Shown piece after piece: positions 42,801-54,728 of a stretch of 64,000 nucleotides of DNA (the first letter of the stretch is position 1; each line of letters opens with the position of its first letter). The position numbers and the translations under genes are program-made. The notes beneath the pieces are model-generated. The model ran no database searches, had not been told where the DNA came from, and was given only the letters and a program-made list of their open reading frames with translations. The DNA is from Blasia pusilla (taxonomy: Eukaryota > Marchantiophyta > Marchantiopsida > Blasiales): positions 4,960,001-5,024,000 of the forward strand of contig CM114274.1 in NCBI GenBank assembly GCA_050084515.1, written 5' to 3'.

Positions 42801-43019
42801 GCTCCCGAATCCCATCCTCACAGCTCTCCACTCACCTCCCACTCTGTCTCGATGTTCCCCACTCTCAGAAAGCACTTCGAGATAAGCTCCGAGGCTCGAT
42901 TCTTCCTTCGTTGACCTGGAATCAACTTCGGATTTCATGGACGCAACCAAAAGAATTCTAAGAAATGCAGAGAGATGTCCACTCGAACGAGGACATGAAC
43001 GATGTCGAGCTCAGGCATA

Positions 43020-43031
43020 GGGGGGGGGGGG
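43020..43031. repeat. Poly-G run
   Basis: About 12 consecutive G residues after CATAG. Its length is liable to sequencing error. Confidence 0.7.
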
Positions 43032-43714
43032 TCACGTGAGCCACCTAGTTCACTTCGCTCGCTAACTCGTGAGAGTTACTATGGTCAGGTCAGTTTTGTA
43101 AGAAACAAGGTCACTATGGAGTCGGCAAGTCTTAGGAGAGGTCTCCGGCGGCCAATTGGGAGGCAACTCGTGGCGGCCCGTGCTATTTAAATTACTAATG
43201 TTTGAGAGGGTATGCTGTAGAAGCGGTTTCTATGCAAACTACTACCGTTAAAACCTCCACTCCAATTCACTATCCATTGTCTTGGCCTTCAAATCTCCCC
43301 ATCTACTTTTTCACACCTTCTATACTTTTTTTGCCATTGGGAGGACTACCTTCAAAATCTTGTTATCAAACATGCCTTCATTACGGTTGTCTCCATCGGT
43401 TTTAAAATACCGATTAATTGTGAATATTGGATTAAATTTTGTATCCAGCAAGCTTTGTCGGGTACTTTATTTATCTACATTATTAATCCAAAATCCATAT
43501 GTCACTAGGAGACTAGATTTTCAAATCATTAATTAATTACCCTTTTTCTATCTTTAGATTTGTAATGGAAAGTGTAATTATGGGCAGTAGTACAAAATTA
43601 AAAGGGATTATCAACTACTCCAAAATTAGACAACCACTCTGGAATTAATGCATACTCCCAGATTATTCATATCCATGCAGGGTCCGGGTAGGTTTTTTAC
43701 GAGAACCGGTACAT

Positions 43715-43903
43715 TTCCAATCTTTACGGATGAGAACGGTAATTTTAGATATTTTCTTGAAACCGGCCGGCTAAAGAGATACTAATACAAAGGAGGACCC
43801 CTCTATTCTACCGGTTTTTGGCCGTTGATTTGCAAAGTGAATCGGCAATTCTAAATTTCTACCGGCTAGGTCAACACGTAACCCCGGTTCTCCCCGGACA
43901 TTG
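43715..43903 (-). repeat. Inverted repeat, right arm; uninterrupted relative of element D's target
   Basis: Reverse complement of the repeat split by element D. At 43,885-43,888 the target tetranucleotide (ACCG on the minus strand) is present once, between sequences matching D's left and right flanks. Confidence 0.75.
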
Positions 43904-43908
43904 TATCC

Positions 43909-45680
43909 ATGAAAAAATTTTCAAAACAGTTTCCAATTTGGAATGGTAGTAAATACCAAGAAAAAGGCTTGGTCCTTGCTCTTTCAACCTAACCTAAGGG
44001 TTTAAGGACAAAGGATGGGCAAATTACTCAATGTAATCTTGTTATTAGTGAACTTGATGTTGAAAGTACAGGCGGCCCCATAGGATAAAAAATTTAGAAA
44101 GAACATATTTTAACTTTTAAGTGATAATGTGTATAACAACTACAATGACAAAAAAGAATACTGACATTTAAAAAAATACACGATGTTCCACATCTTTCAA
44201 CGGAAACTTGACAAGAGTATGATTCGTTTGGCATTGGCAGCAATGCCGCAGCATATCCAGGTCATTTCGAAAGGTTGTAATTGGATAATTAGATTTAATG
44301 GTATCGTGTCGTATCGAGGAAGTGGACTTAATTTTAATCTCAAGAGCGTGTCTGGTCGGGAACGGACAGAGTTAACAAGTACTCAGCTAATCCCTGCAGA
44401 GACACGTATTTCCACAGTCAGCGAGTGTACGGTCTCTCACATGCGTGGCAACTTTTCAAGACGTGGCTATCCAGAGTGGCGTCACAGCTGGCAGGCGCAG
44501 GACGTGGCTGCTTCCATCGTCGGAGTCCCAGCCTCGAACTTTCGCGTCCTTTGTAGTATACGGCAGGGACGTGGAGTGGTGTGGTTCTGAACTCCATAGA
44601 GTCAGACTATTCCATTCATACGTGGCAACTGCGCGAAAGGAGTGACTGGTACCACCGGTCAAGGGGAGACACGATTCGAAGCAGCACACCCTCATTAATT
44701 AACGATTCGAAGTATGCGGTTTTAGGGATGTTCACACTTTGTTTCATGGGCAAAAAGATTCAATCGGATATGAGATACCTATCCAGTGGAGTGGAGAGAG
44801 TAAAAAAAAATGCTAACAGAGTATGGAAATGATGAGTAAACTGATGAAAAATACTGATACCTTAATGAGAGTGGAGAAAAAATATTAGCATGAAGAGATT
44901 AAGAAAATTTTAATTGAGAGTGGAGTGAGAGAAAATGTTCTCATTAAATTGATTCACATCTCCATTAAAATCTTACCCTTACCATTAGAAGCTCCAAGAG
45001 AATATTTTGCTTTCTGCATGCGAATCGACTTAGCATCCAACCAATGACAACCAAAATACGTGGCAGTGGAAGAAACGGAATCACTTACTATGCGTTGTAG
45101 TAGGGGCCATAATTAACTAAGCATGCGAGAGTTCAAAAGTCTTCTTTCCCCTGCACAATACAATTAGATCGAGTTAAATTAGCTCGACGTAACTTTGCAA
45201 CACATGTTCTTATTTTGTAGTATTATTCGTTTAAGAGCACTACGTGCAAACGGCAAACAAAGAAATTATCGTGACAAAGAAGAGATTACCCACAATTTTG
45301 AATAGAAAGAAGTGTTACCTTGACATAAGAATCAAAGATTATAGGACATCATTGTTTTAATCATGTCGTAGTATTGGAGTTCTTCTTTCTCACATTCAAT
45401 CATTGTTATAACATACAATAGTGCATTGGCCATCATAGTGCTAGTCTTGGTTTATAGTGTAGGATCATTTATTTGCATTTTCGTAAAAAAAATTTGAGAA
45501 CTTAGCCTACACATAGAAATTCAAGGGAGGCTAAGTTCTAGATAAATTTCCTTTATTATAGATGATTTATTTTGAGGACCATATTTTCTATTTGTAGATG
45601 TTTCTTTAATTTACACATGATATTCAAATAATATTCGCATAAAGGAACCTTTCGCAACTTGAGCCGCAAGAAAATCACAT
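43909..45680. other. No supported gene; AT-rich intergenic sequence
   Basis: Frames at 44,183-44,590 and 44,445-44,645 overlap one another and have no recognisable domain. Poly-A/T tracts are frequent. Nothing further is supported. Confidence 0.3.
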
Positions 45681-45681
45681 C

Positions 45682-46146
45682 GAATTTTAATCATTTGTTT
45701 GTCTATGCTACACATATTCGAACATGTAATAATTCCCACTAGTTGGTGCTCGTGCGATGCACAAATGAACTTTGGACTACTATTGAATTGACAAATATAC
45801 CATGGGAAAATTTGAAACGTGAAAATGATTGGCAAGCATCATCATTGGATTTATTTACCAAAATTTTGGATATCAATTTCATCCATTATTTTCTATTTTT
45901 CAAATGTTCCTCTTATTCTAAAAGAAACTTTCTTTGAAAAGAGGACTTCACTTCTTGAGGAAGGGAGCTACTAAATAAAATAATACCTTTTCTTAAAATT
46001 ATAATATAAATTGTGAACCGTTTTTGAAAAAAAGAAAAAATTTAATTTCGGATATTTTCTTATGTGAAACCGAAAATTATAATTATAATTGGCTTACTCG
46101 TTCGGCAAAGAATCCGCTTCTCCCGAACTTTGAGGTTTCCTCTTAA
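45682..46146. repeat. Direct repeat pair, left copy
   Basis: 465 bp from AATTTTAATCATTT to GAGGTTTCCTCTTAA, repeated at 46,757-47,162 in the same orientation with small deletions. The intervening 610 bp are unrelated. No TG/CA ends, primer site or polypurine tract was found, so this may be a segmental duplication rather than LTRs. Confidence 0.75.
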
Positions 46147-46725
46147 ATTGCGAGAAACTACGAGACTAGAGAGAATGAAGGCACGCTCCGCGGGGCCGGT
46201 TTTGACCCTGGGGTTTTTTTTACCCCCTGCCCCCTCATTTGTATACTTATTTCCCGTCCTATTTTCTATTTATATATATATTATATTTCACAGTCATACT
46301 TAAGCCAAGTGAGCGAATTTCGGTGTGCGTAGATCTTTGTAGTCTGGTTGCCAAACGCGAGTGATGAGACAAGAGTTATCGCTGAAACGAAGCTTTCAAA
46401 ATTCAACCACGTCATCAGATGATTCAGATCTCCAGGCAACATGAGCCGCGTCATTAGATTCGTCTGGAGTGTAGCTCGCCGATTGTTCGCAGTAACTGTG
46501 ACTCATCCCTGAGTAGTAATAATAAAGCTCGTAACTCTCTATGTGCATAAGAGAATTTCGGCAAAATGCATGAAAGCCATGCATTACGTGATCGGGTGCA
46601 GGTAGCCACGTCACGCTTGGCGGGGTGTGGGGGACGCAGAGAGACAGAGTGATCACGAACGAAGGCCATGCATCGAAAGGAACGTCAATGTTTCTTTCCA
46701 CTTCTTTGTTAAGAATGGGCGACGG

Positions 46726-46748
46726 CCGCGACCCCTTAGGGGTCGCGG
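46726..46748. other. Perfect GC-rich hairpin
   Basis: CCGCGACCCC, loop TTA, GGGGTCGCGG, a few bases before the right copy of the direct repeat and in otherwise AT-rich surroundings. Confidence 0.75.
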
Positions 46749-46756
46749 ACGACGAT

Positions 46757-47162
46757 CAATTTTAATCATTTTTTTCTATGCTACACATATTCGAACATGT
46801 AATAATTCCCATTAGCTGGTGAACTTTTGATAAATATACCATGGGAAAATTTGAAACGTAAAAATGATGGGCGACCATCATCATTGGATTTATTTACTAA
46901 AATTTTGGATATCAATTTCATCCATTATTTTCTATTTTTCAAGTGTTTTTATTATTTTCTTTTAAAAGAGGGTTTCACTTTTCGAGGAGCTACTAAATAA
47001 TACCCCTTCCTAAAATTATAATATAGATTGTGAACCGTTTCTGGAAAAAAGAAAAAATTTAATTTCGGATATTTTTTTACATGAAACCGAAAATTAAAAT
47101 TAGAATTGGTTACTCGTTCGGCAAAGAATCCGCTTCTCCCGAACTTTGAGGTTTCCTCTTAA
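46757..47162. repeat. Direct repeat pair, right copy
   Basis: 406-bp partner of 45,682-46,146, ending at the same GAGGTTTCCTCTTAA. It lacks some segments, including part of the region before ATATACCATGGG. Confidence 0.75.
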
Positions 47163-49550
47163 CTATTCTTTTTACTCAAGAAATGATGCACTTCCATAAA
47201 AATGCATGATGGAAAACCCATCGGAATTATAAAAGAGAGGGATTCAAAAAGTCAAAAGGCACAACAAGACAGAAGAGAGAGGGATTCAAAACAAGACCAG
47301 AAAAGGAAGAAAGGGGCATTTAAAATTTAGCTATTCTTTTTTCTCTCTATGCCCCTATTTTATATTATACCCCTCCTTTTTCTACTTATATTTTATTTCC
47401 CCTAAGTCCCTGAGGGATACCAAAACTCTACTAGTTGTAGGTAGGCTTACTTGTAGCCTCACAGGATCCCACCATTCCCTTAAGACCTCTTTTATTTATT
47501 TAGTACCGCGGGGCATCATGACAATGGAGGTTGGATGCATGACACCTGGTGGATTCAATTGACGCGTTTGGGACTCGACAGTCGACACCTGCATAAGGCG
47601 TAGTCGTCGTCATCGTCGTTGATGTCAGGTGTTCCTCCGGCGGATGGGACCCACATTCGCAGTTATGAGAACGCAGGGGTACGTGATTAGGTTGATATAG
47701 CTGATTATGAAGCTGACTTGCTTGAGTCCTCCATCCTGGGACCGATGACGTGACCCCCGACGACACAACTCTGACCTGGGGCGGCAGGGGAAGGAGCGGG
47801 GGAGGACACTGGAGTGTGGGGAGAGTCTGTGGACGGACCTTTGGATGTACATCCTGATTCCCGATGCTGTGACTTATGTCCCGAACACAGTAACACGATT
47901 AACGCCTCATGTTTAATGAAAAGAAATAAAACATAAAAGCATATGGACTACGCAAATATATATGCGTATATAATACATATATATCATATGTAGCCTATTA
48001 TAATACGTATATAGTAGACGTAGTCTTAAGGCATTAAATGTATTAGGTCGCGGGATTTTGGGCGAGGATCGTGCCTCCACACACCTATTTCACATTGTGA
48101 CCCCATTTACAACTAGTTAGGTCGTGTAATCTAACCCTAACTAGGTAGGATGATGCAGTGTCTAAGCTTAATTTATTAATTTATTTTATATCATAGAAAT
48201 AATGCCACACGTCATTTTTTTAAAAAATTTAATTAAACTGAATTTATTCAATCTATTTTACACGATAGAAATATATGCCACACATCATACATTTTCGTTT
48301 TAAAGAACACACGTGGTGAACTTCAAATTGTTCTTCCACTAATACTTTAAATTTCACATTGGAATTCCACCTAGGCTCCTCCCCCTACTAAATCCGGCAA
48401 GGAATTCTTTTCAGATTCATGGGTTAGATTTAGCTTACTAAGCCCTAAAACTTACTTCTTTTCAAACCGCACTAGTCTATAGCATGTGCATAACAAGAGA
48501 AAATCTTTTATTTTATTTTTAAAAATGGCTTAGTTTATTGAAATATTTTCTTGTCACGGGTCAAGTAAGAAGAAGCCTTGCCCTAATAGTATAAATTTGG
48601 ACTTATGCAGGTGTGCTCTAGTGAGCCTTGATGTGCTTGAGTGACATAATCTTTATTATAAATGCAATAAAGACGTGGAGTCAAAAAACAAAGGAAGCGA
48701 CTTGTAACAAACCACATCCCTCCGTGGTATGGGATATGGGGTCGTGCATATCTTTGAAGCATCCCACGGAATGCCCAAAACCCTTCAAGTAGAGACGTCA
48801 AATCCTCTTCGGCCAAATACCTTGTTCTTCCTCTTCTTCTCTTAATGATTTTTCCAAGCCTTGTTGAATCCTCCTCGATCCAGGGTGGCTTCTAAGGCCT
48901 CCAAGTCTCAAACTATGGCTTTAAAGGTCTCCTTAGCTTTTCCATCCCACTAGGCTTGTTTTATTTTCCATCCTTCTTCATCTTGAGCGCTACCTTCTTC
49001 TTGTGGCGCTTCTTATCCTTCAAGAAAGAGACCACCTTGTCCTTGATGAAGGTATTTGCTATTTTTTGGCCGTTAGCTCACTCTCCATTCACTGCATTTC
49101 CCCTTCAATCCCTTACTCTTCTTCACATCCTCCCAAACGAAATAGCCTTTGCACATGATACTTCTTGATCATCTTTTGATACAACAGTGGCTCCACAAGT
49201 AGAATCCACCCATCCAACTTGATGATATTTTGGAAGGTCTCAAAGAGGAGGAGGTTGTGGTCCTATGACCGGAAATTCAGCTCAATTTCTACCTTCCACA
49301 CCTCGATATGATCATTCCCAGGAACTCTTAAAAAATGGAAGTGGATGTTTTCCCAATCTAGAGGTATGATGGCAAGTAGGAGTACAATGTGATTGAGAGT
49401 GAAGGAAAGGAGAATGAGAGATAGAGAAAGACTACCATGTGAAGGACGAGGACGAGGAGAGTGATTGTTAGAACTAAAATGTGCCTTTTCGAAGTTGCAG
49501 GGCACGACATTAGCCCCTGGACATCCTTCTAGGGTTAAGGGGACGACGTT
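47163..49550. other. No supported gene
   Basis: AT-rich with TA-rich microsatellite-like sequence near 47,940-48,015. The minus strand around 49,040-48,950 encodes a short Lys/Arg-rich stretch (KDKKRHKKKVALKMKK) that looks like decayed coding sequence, but it is flanked by stops and I could not assign it. Confidence 0.3.
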
Positions 49551-49589
49551 AGGAGTGTTAACTATGACGACGTCATAGTTAACACTCCT
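49551..49589. other. Near-perfect palindrome
   Basis: 19-bp arms (AGGAGTGTTAACTATGACG and its reverse complement) around a single A. It contains the CRE-like TGACG/CGTCA core. Confidence 0.85.
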
Positions 49590-50900
49590 TCCTTAATTAC
49601 TTCACCATCCCCGATCCATGGAAAATTTTGAAATGTATAATGTTTATGGGGTAGTAAAAGGATGATAAAGGGATGGTAAGAGAGTTTACTTGCTAGTGTA
49701 TGGTTAGGAAAATTAGGGGGTAGTAAAGGGGGTAAAGGGTTTCAGTTTAAAGGACTTTTATGTTTGCTTATATGGTTTCAAGATTATTGAGCTCCATGGC
49801 AAACAGCAAGGTGAGAATACTCTCGAAAGAGAATGACATATAACGGCACAAGAGACAAGATCGAGAGCATGTGAGGGTTGAAAGAGGGATGGAAGGGGGC
49901 ACCATCAGAAGGGTTGATCCCCTCCAGTTCAAGCTTGAGTAGTACTTCAGCTCGAAGGATGTCTGTAGGTCCTCCAATTCTTCCACGAGTTCGAGAGAGT
50001 GTCGATGATATCAGTATACATCTCATGAAGAGGTTCAAATCATCGTCATCTCTAGTAACGTAATGGTAACATAAGAAATATAGATATTCATAATCATGTA
50101 TGTTCGCCTAAGTCATTACAACTCATTGGCCAACATAATCGTGTTGAACTAAGATAGGCCTAAACTTATAATGAGATTGGTCTTTCTTGATGGACCACAT
50201 AGGAATGGAAGTGATCATGAATGATGTTCATATTCATGAATTACCCCAAGGTTGAGCTACAACTAGTTCCCCCAAGTTCATATCAAATTAAAATCACATG
50301 AATTGTAATTCTATATTTGAAAGTTCAGCAAAATGCTCATCACTTATTTTATTTGGCATGTTAGAAGATGGAGCATCAAGAGAGAGTCACAAACCCAATT
50401 GAGATTTGTGACAATTCCCAAGTATGGGAGGTAAGAAAAAGTGATTTCACACACTTTTTGACTTGGCCATGATGGCCGTTAGAGATTGTCCCTTTAGCGC
50501 CATGAGAGAGGATCGGAAAGAAGAAGCCCCAAAAACTGTCCAAGCTATGGAGCTAGCTAACCTGCGGAAGCACCAATGATACATCAACCAACGTCCACTT
50601 CAACGAAAGTAGCACTTTTGGAAGCTTGAGGAAAGGTGTGGTTGGTAGGTTGGCCGGTCGCCTTGCTTAGAATGAAATGAGGTCATTCGAGAAGAAAGTC
50701 GAGAAAACGCTGGAAAGGAGAAAAGTCGTCCATGATGATTACGATGATGAAGAAAGAGGAAGAAGAAGTGACCAAAATCCAGTTCCGAGCCAGTTTGGAC
50801 AGAAATGAGAATAGAAGACAGAAGCTCGAGAAACTAATGAACGAACGATGCTTAGAATAGAAGAGAAGCTCCAGAGATATCAATGCTGCTTATTGCTGCG
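49590..50900. other. No supported gene
   Basis: AT-rich. Small frames on the minus strand (49,784-50,038 and 50,683-50,883) have no recognisable domain. Confidence 0.3.
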
Positions 50901-50904
50901 TTCA

Positions 50905-51263
50905 CCCGTGGCTGATTCCGCCTCACTTCGCCATTACTGCCGGCGTCAACAGGACACGGTCGACCTTAAAGTTCGAGCAAGCTTCCACTTCCCAAGACTC
51001 CTAGGTAGGACCTATCGCATGTAACGCAAATGTCTGATGCTGAGGTCTGCGGCTCTGCCGATGCAACCCCATCAAATCAGCAGACGCAGCCAAGGTCGCA
51101 TCCCGTCTCTCATTCATTCACCACAAACCGTCAATTTCAACGCGTGCCTGATTCCACTTTATTACCGCCCTTACTGCCCGAACCAGCATCGACAGCTAAC
51201 GTCTGCTGTTTCGAGCAAGCCTCCAATTCCCTAGAGTCTCGCCCCAACGCATACGGTGTCTGA
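50905..51263. repeat. Diverged tandem duplication
   Basis: Two related blocks at about 50,912-51,035 and 51,149-51,263 share TGATTCC, TTACTGCC, TCGAGCAAGC, TTCCC and GTCTGAT in order. A third CATTCACCACAAAC occurrence lies near 51,354. Overlapping open frames here probably reflect repeat structure rather than genes. Confidence 0.5.
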
Positions 51264-52200
51264 TCGTTGATTGATTGATATCGGCAGATGTAGCCAACCT
51301 ACAAACTCATGAGTTGTAACTCTCCATGCGATGCAATGCTGTGTGCTTCCTCTCATTCACCACAAACTGTCAACTGCACAACCACAACAACAACAAAACA
51401 ACAGCGTTGGCCGCATCGGCTTGGCGACGTCCGCGTCACCAGCTGTCAGCGCCGCTGCGGGACGCCTGCCGGGCTGTTCGGATGAGTCAGCATCATCATA
51501 CCCCTCTCCCAGAGTCCCAGCCTTGTTTGCAACTTTGCGCGCGCGCGAGGACCTCAAAGTCAAATCTTTCGAAGGTTTTGAATTCTGCTCTGTTACCGTC
51601 GCAACGTCATTCGACGACTTTTGGTGCCGTGAAGTTTGAACGCCCAGGGCCACTTTCCGAGGGCCCCGTCACTCGTCGTCACCGCGAGCTTCGCCTTGGG
51701 ACGTCGTAGGGTTTGTAGGGAGGGAGGGACGGAGCGGAGGGCTACACATAAATGTGAAATTAAGCCGGAGCGAAAAATTTAGGGAACACATAAACGTAAA
51801 CGATAGCTGCGTAATCGCGTTTCAAATGAGTTTTCGTTTCAAACTGAAATTTAAATAAGTGAACAAATCTCTTAAGAAAACAAGAAAAGTCAAAAACAAT
51901 TAAGAGGGAAAGAAATGATACCAATAAAAAATAAATAATGAGAATGGAATCAATTACGTGATCAGTAATCTGAAATAAATGAGACACGTACACGCTAATG
52001 ATTGATGGTACGTGAATATATGCTCTAAAATGTGAACCACCGCTTCCTTTCAAGGGTTGTTTAGGTCTTGAAGGGTTACATGAAATTAGATTATGTTTTA
52101 TGTCAAACCTATGTCATTTTCGGGTTAGAAAATCTGAAGTTGAGTTAGTTAATGTTGATCCCTCTCCGAAATTCTCTTGTAAAATAAGAGTAAATAATTT
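51264..52200. other. No supported gene
   Basis: A locally GC-richer patch to about 51,740 has an open frame (51,326-51,709, 127 aa) of low-complexity composition without a recognisable domain. AT-rich sequence follows. Confidence 0.3.
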
Positions 52201-52214
52201 AGGTTTTCCTTACG

Positions 52215-52345
52215 AGTGTATACGAGACGGTAGCACGATGGGTAACTCCTGCCCCTTAGAACAATAAGTCGTGTGTTTGAACTCGGGTGGAATGTTCGCT
52301 TTTGTCTAAGTGTCTCTCCCCGCTTAACTCGAATCTCACCCTTCA
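52215..52345 (+). repeat. Possible tRNA-derived SINE (Pol III A and B boxes)
   Basis: TAGCACGATGG (52,231-52,241) resembles an A box, and GTTTGAACTC (52,275-52,284) resembles a B box, at tRNA-like spacing, followed by an unrelated tail. No clear target duplication or poly-A end was found, and no second copy is present. Confidence 0.35.
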
Positions 52346-53498
52346 TGGCCTAACCCGAGGATGAATAGGCGCAAGGAAATTCTCTAACTTGCACTAAAAT
52401 ACGTCAACACCATGATAATACAATAGAGTATTATCATTGTCTTGACAGCCATTCTAAATTCATATGTATTCAATTTTGGATAAAGTATGAAATCACTAGG
52501 GTTGGAACAAGAAGTTCTTATCATTTTGGGGTCTAATTCTATTGAAACTTTAGTGTACAAAAGAGAGCAATGGTCCATTGTTCAGACTATCATCCCTTGC
52601 ACCAATAGAATGAGTTATTTTACAATATCTTGTTGGCCAACATAGCTTTCAGGTTTGTATCTGAACCATTGAATGAATGCATCTATAAGGGTCTGTTTGA
52701 ATACTCGTGCTATGTTGTAAATGAGATAAAAAAGAATGCATTAGAAAATATTTGGCCAACGAGATTATTTGAGAACTTAGAAGTAGTGGATCTTATTGTT
52801 CCTCGCCTTTCTATTTAATATATGGCCAACATTATTTTATGTTCATCAAGAACAACCTAGTGAATTTTATGATGTCATCCCCTCATACAAGCAATTTACG
52901 TTGCCCGTGAATGCTCCCAACACATAACAACTAGACCTATACCAAAAATTTATAGCAATGTCTTATGGCTTAATAATATTAATTTTCCTCTAGGTTTTCA
53001 TAGTAACTTTTTCTTCATTTTAAGCAAAAATATTAGGCATTGACTTCTGACAAATATTATTAACAACTACCAAAATCATTATTATTTGCATCCATGAAAA
53101 TGCCACAATTTTTAACTCTACGTTTGGGATAATGATCAAGGGAGATCTATTATCAATACATACAACTTCAGACCAATATAATCGTCTCAAAGATACTAAG
53201 GTTATAGTCATAGATTAGTGCTCAATGTCCACACATCATTTACTTTAGATAATTGGGATAAGATTTCACACCAAGTGTATCTAATATCAAGCTTAAGTCC
53301 ATTCTCCAAAAATCTTGTGATATTATAACCTTTACCAATTTCCTCTTATTTGTCATTATGACATGGTTGCATTCTATTTTTGTGTTAAGTATCATCTTCG
53401 CCATTCTATGACAATATACACAAGTATCACTAGTTTATTACTATGAGAGAAGATAATGACCTTGATTTCATGAACTTCTTGTGATAGATTATGTCAAG

Positions 53499-53781
53499 AT
53501 TGCATATGGAAAAAATTCTTGTCGGTAGACATATCCATGTTCGTAGACTTATATCAGTCATATGGAAGGACTTATCCACATGGTTCTCACCTCCCCCCTC
53601 TTTCTTATCCCTCATCCCCTCACTTGCCTCCTTGTTCCGATGTTTCTCGTTTCTTCCTCCTCCCTTGTTGCCCCACTCGCCCCTACCATGCCTTCCACCA
53701 TGAGCTATAAAGCGTGGGCCCCATCTCTTCCAATCCCGTCCATTTGCGTCCTAAGGATACACTTATCCATTTTTGTGCAAT
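53499..53781 (+). mobile_element. MITE-like element, copy 1
   Basis: About 283 bp with short inverted ends (ATTGCA...TGCAAT). It is homologous in inverted orientation to 61,377-61,680: shared GGACTT, TCTCGTTTCTTCCTCCTCCC, CCATGA and the GGACTTATCC/GGACAAGTCC motifs. No coding capacity beyond short frames. Confidence 0.6.
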
Positions 53782-54494
53782 CATGTATTAGATATAGGGC
53801 ATCCATGCAAGATCAAATAAATAGTTTTCTTAGCACTTATTTTGTTGATGAAGTTGCTAGTATTAATTAAAAAGCACTAATCATATGCTCCCATCTTTCC
53901 CATGCCCAACTTTTTGATGTTGTTGCCCTTAAGAGAATTTATGGTATATTTGATATCTTTCCAATATATGTATCTATTGATGCACCTATTAAGTCCCAAA
54001 TTCTTGAATAGATATATGAAAGTGACTTCTTCATGTTATAATCTATTGCAATTACATTAAGACCAAAAAAAGAGGCAGTGAATGGGGCATCAACAAATAT
54101 GATAGAGTGTTAATATAAAGTCAAGTGTATCGATTATAAATCGACATCCACCTGGATCACTAATTGCGACAATATACAAGACCAAATCATCATTGTGTTG
54201 TAACAACATTAAAGATGCTCTTACAGTGCATAGAGTAGCAATTCCAATACAATAACCAAGTTCATTGTTGGGGATAGATGTGTCAACACGGCTCCATTGT
54301 TGGTGTATTTTTGTTAAGAGCGGCTACTTCATCATTCTATTGCAATTATCATTTTGCAAGTCCATTTCGTGCTACTTCATTATAGCTTAACACAACTTTT
54401 TGAATCTCGACAACTATTTTCCAAATATGATTGCAATTTTGACTCATAAATGAATCATAGATAATGGCTACTAAGACTTACACTTTGTGGCTTT

Positions 54495-54728
54495 GGGGGC
54501 TCGTATTTAAGTCGCAAGAGACTTCCAATTGGATTGTTTGGGGTTTCAAATGGGATATTTTCTTCCTTTGATTATAAGAGGCATCTCGAGAGGGATGTGT
54601 CCCTCATTTTTTGGGGCCTGTATTTCAGTCGCAAGAGACTTCCAATTGGATTGTTTGGAGTTTCAAATGGGATCTTGTCTTCCATTTATTATAAGAAGCA
54701 TCTCGAGAGGAATGTGGCCCTCTTTTTT
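54495..54728 (+). repeat. 117-bp tandem duplication
   Basis: Two adjacent units, each with GTCGCAAGAGACTTCCAATT, TTTCAAATGGGAT and CATCTCGAGAG, offset by 117 bp. Because 117 is a multiple of three, a frame runs through both, but no protein family is recognised. Confidence 0.85.

Larger units (their letters stand above)
36650..43200. other. GC-richer block without recognisable genes
   Basis: Composition rises well above that of the right half of the window. Many short frames are open on both strands, but none shows a domain, a convincing start context or a sister copy, and stops occur throughout. Frames such as 37,154-37,507, 39,424-39,801 and 42,182-42,613 are not called as genes. It could hold exons of a fragmented or captured gene, regulatory DNA or an undescribed repeat. 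The sequence alone does not decide. Confidence 0.35.

Noticed and set aside
37100-43200. Open frames in the GC-rich block as host genes (for example 37,154-37,507, 39,424-39,801, 42,182-42,613).
   Set aside because: None shows a recognisable domain, they overlap one another on both strands, and chance open frames are expected at this GC level.
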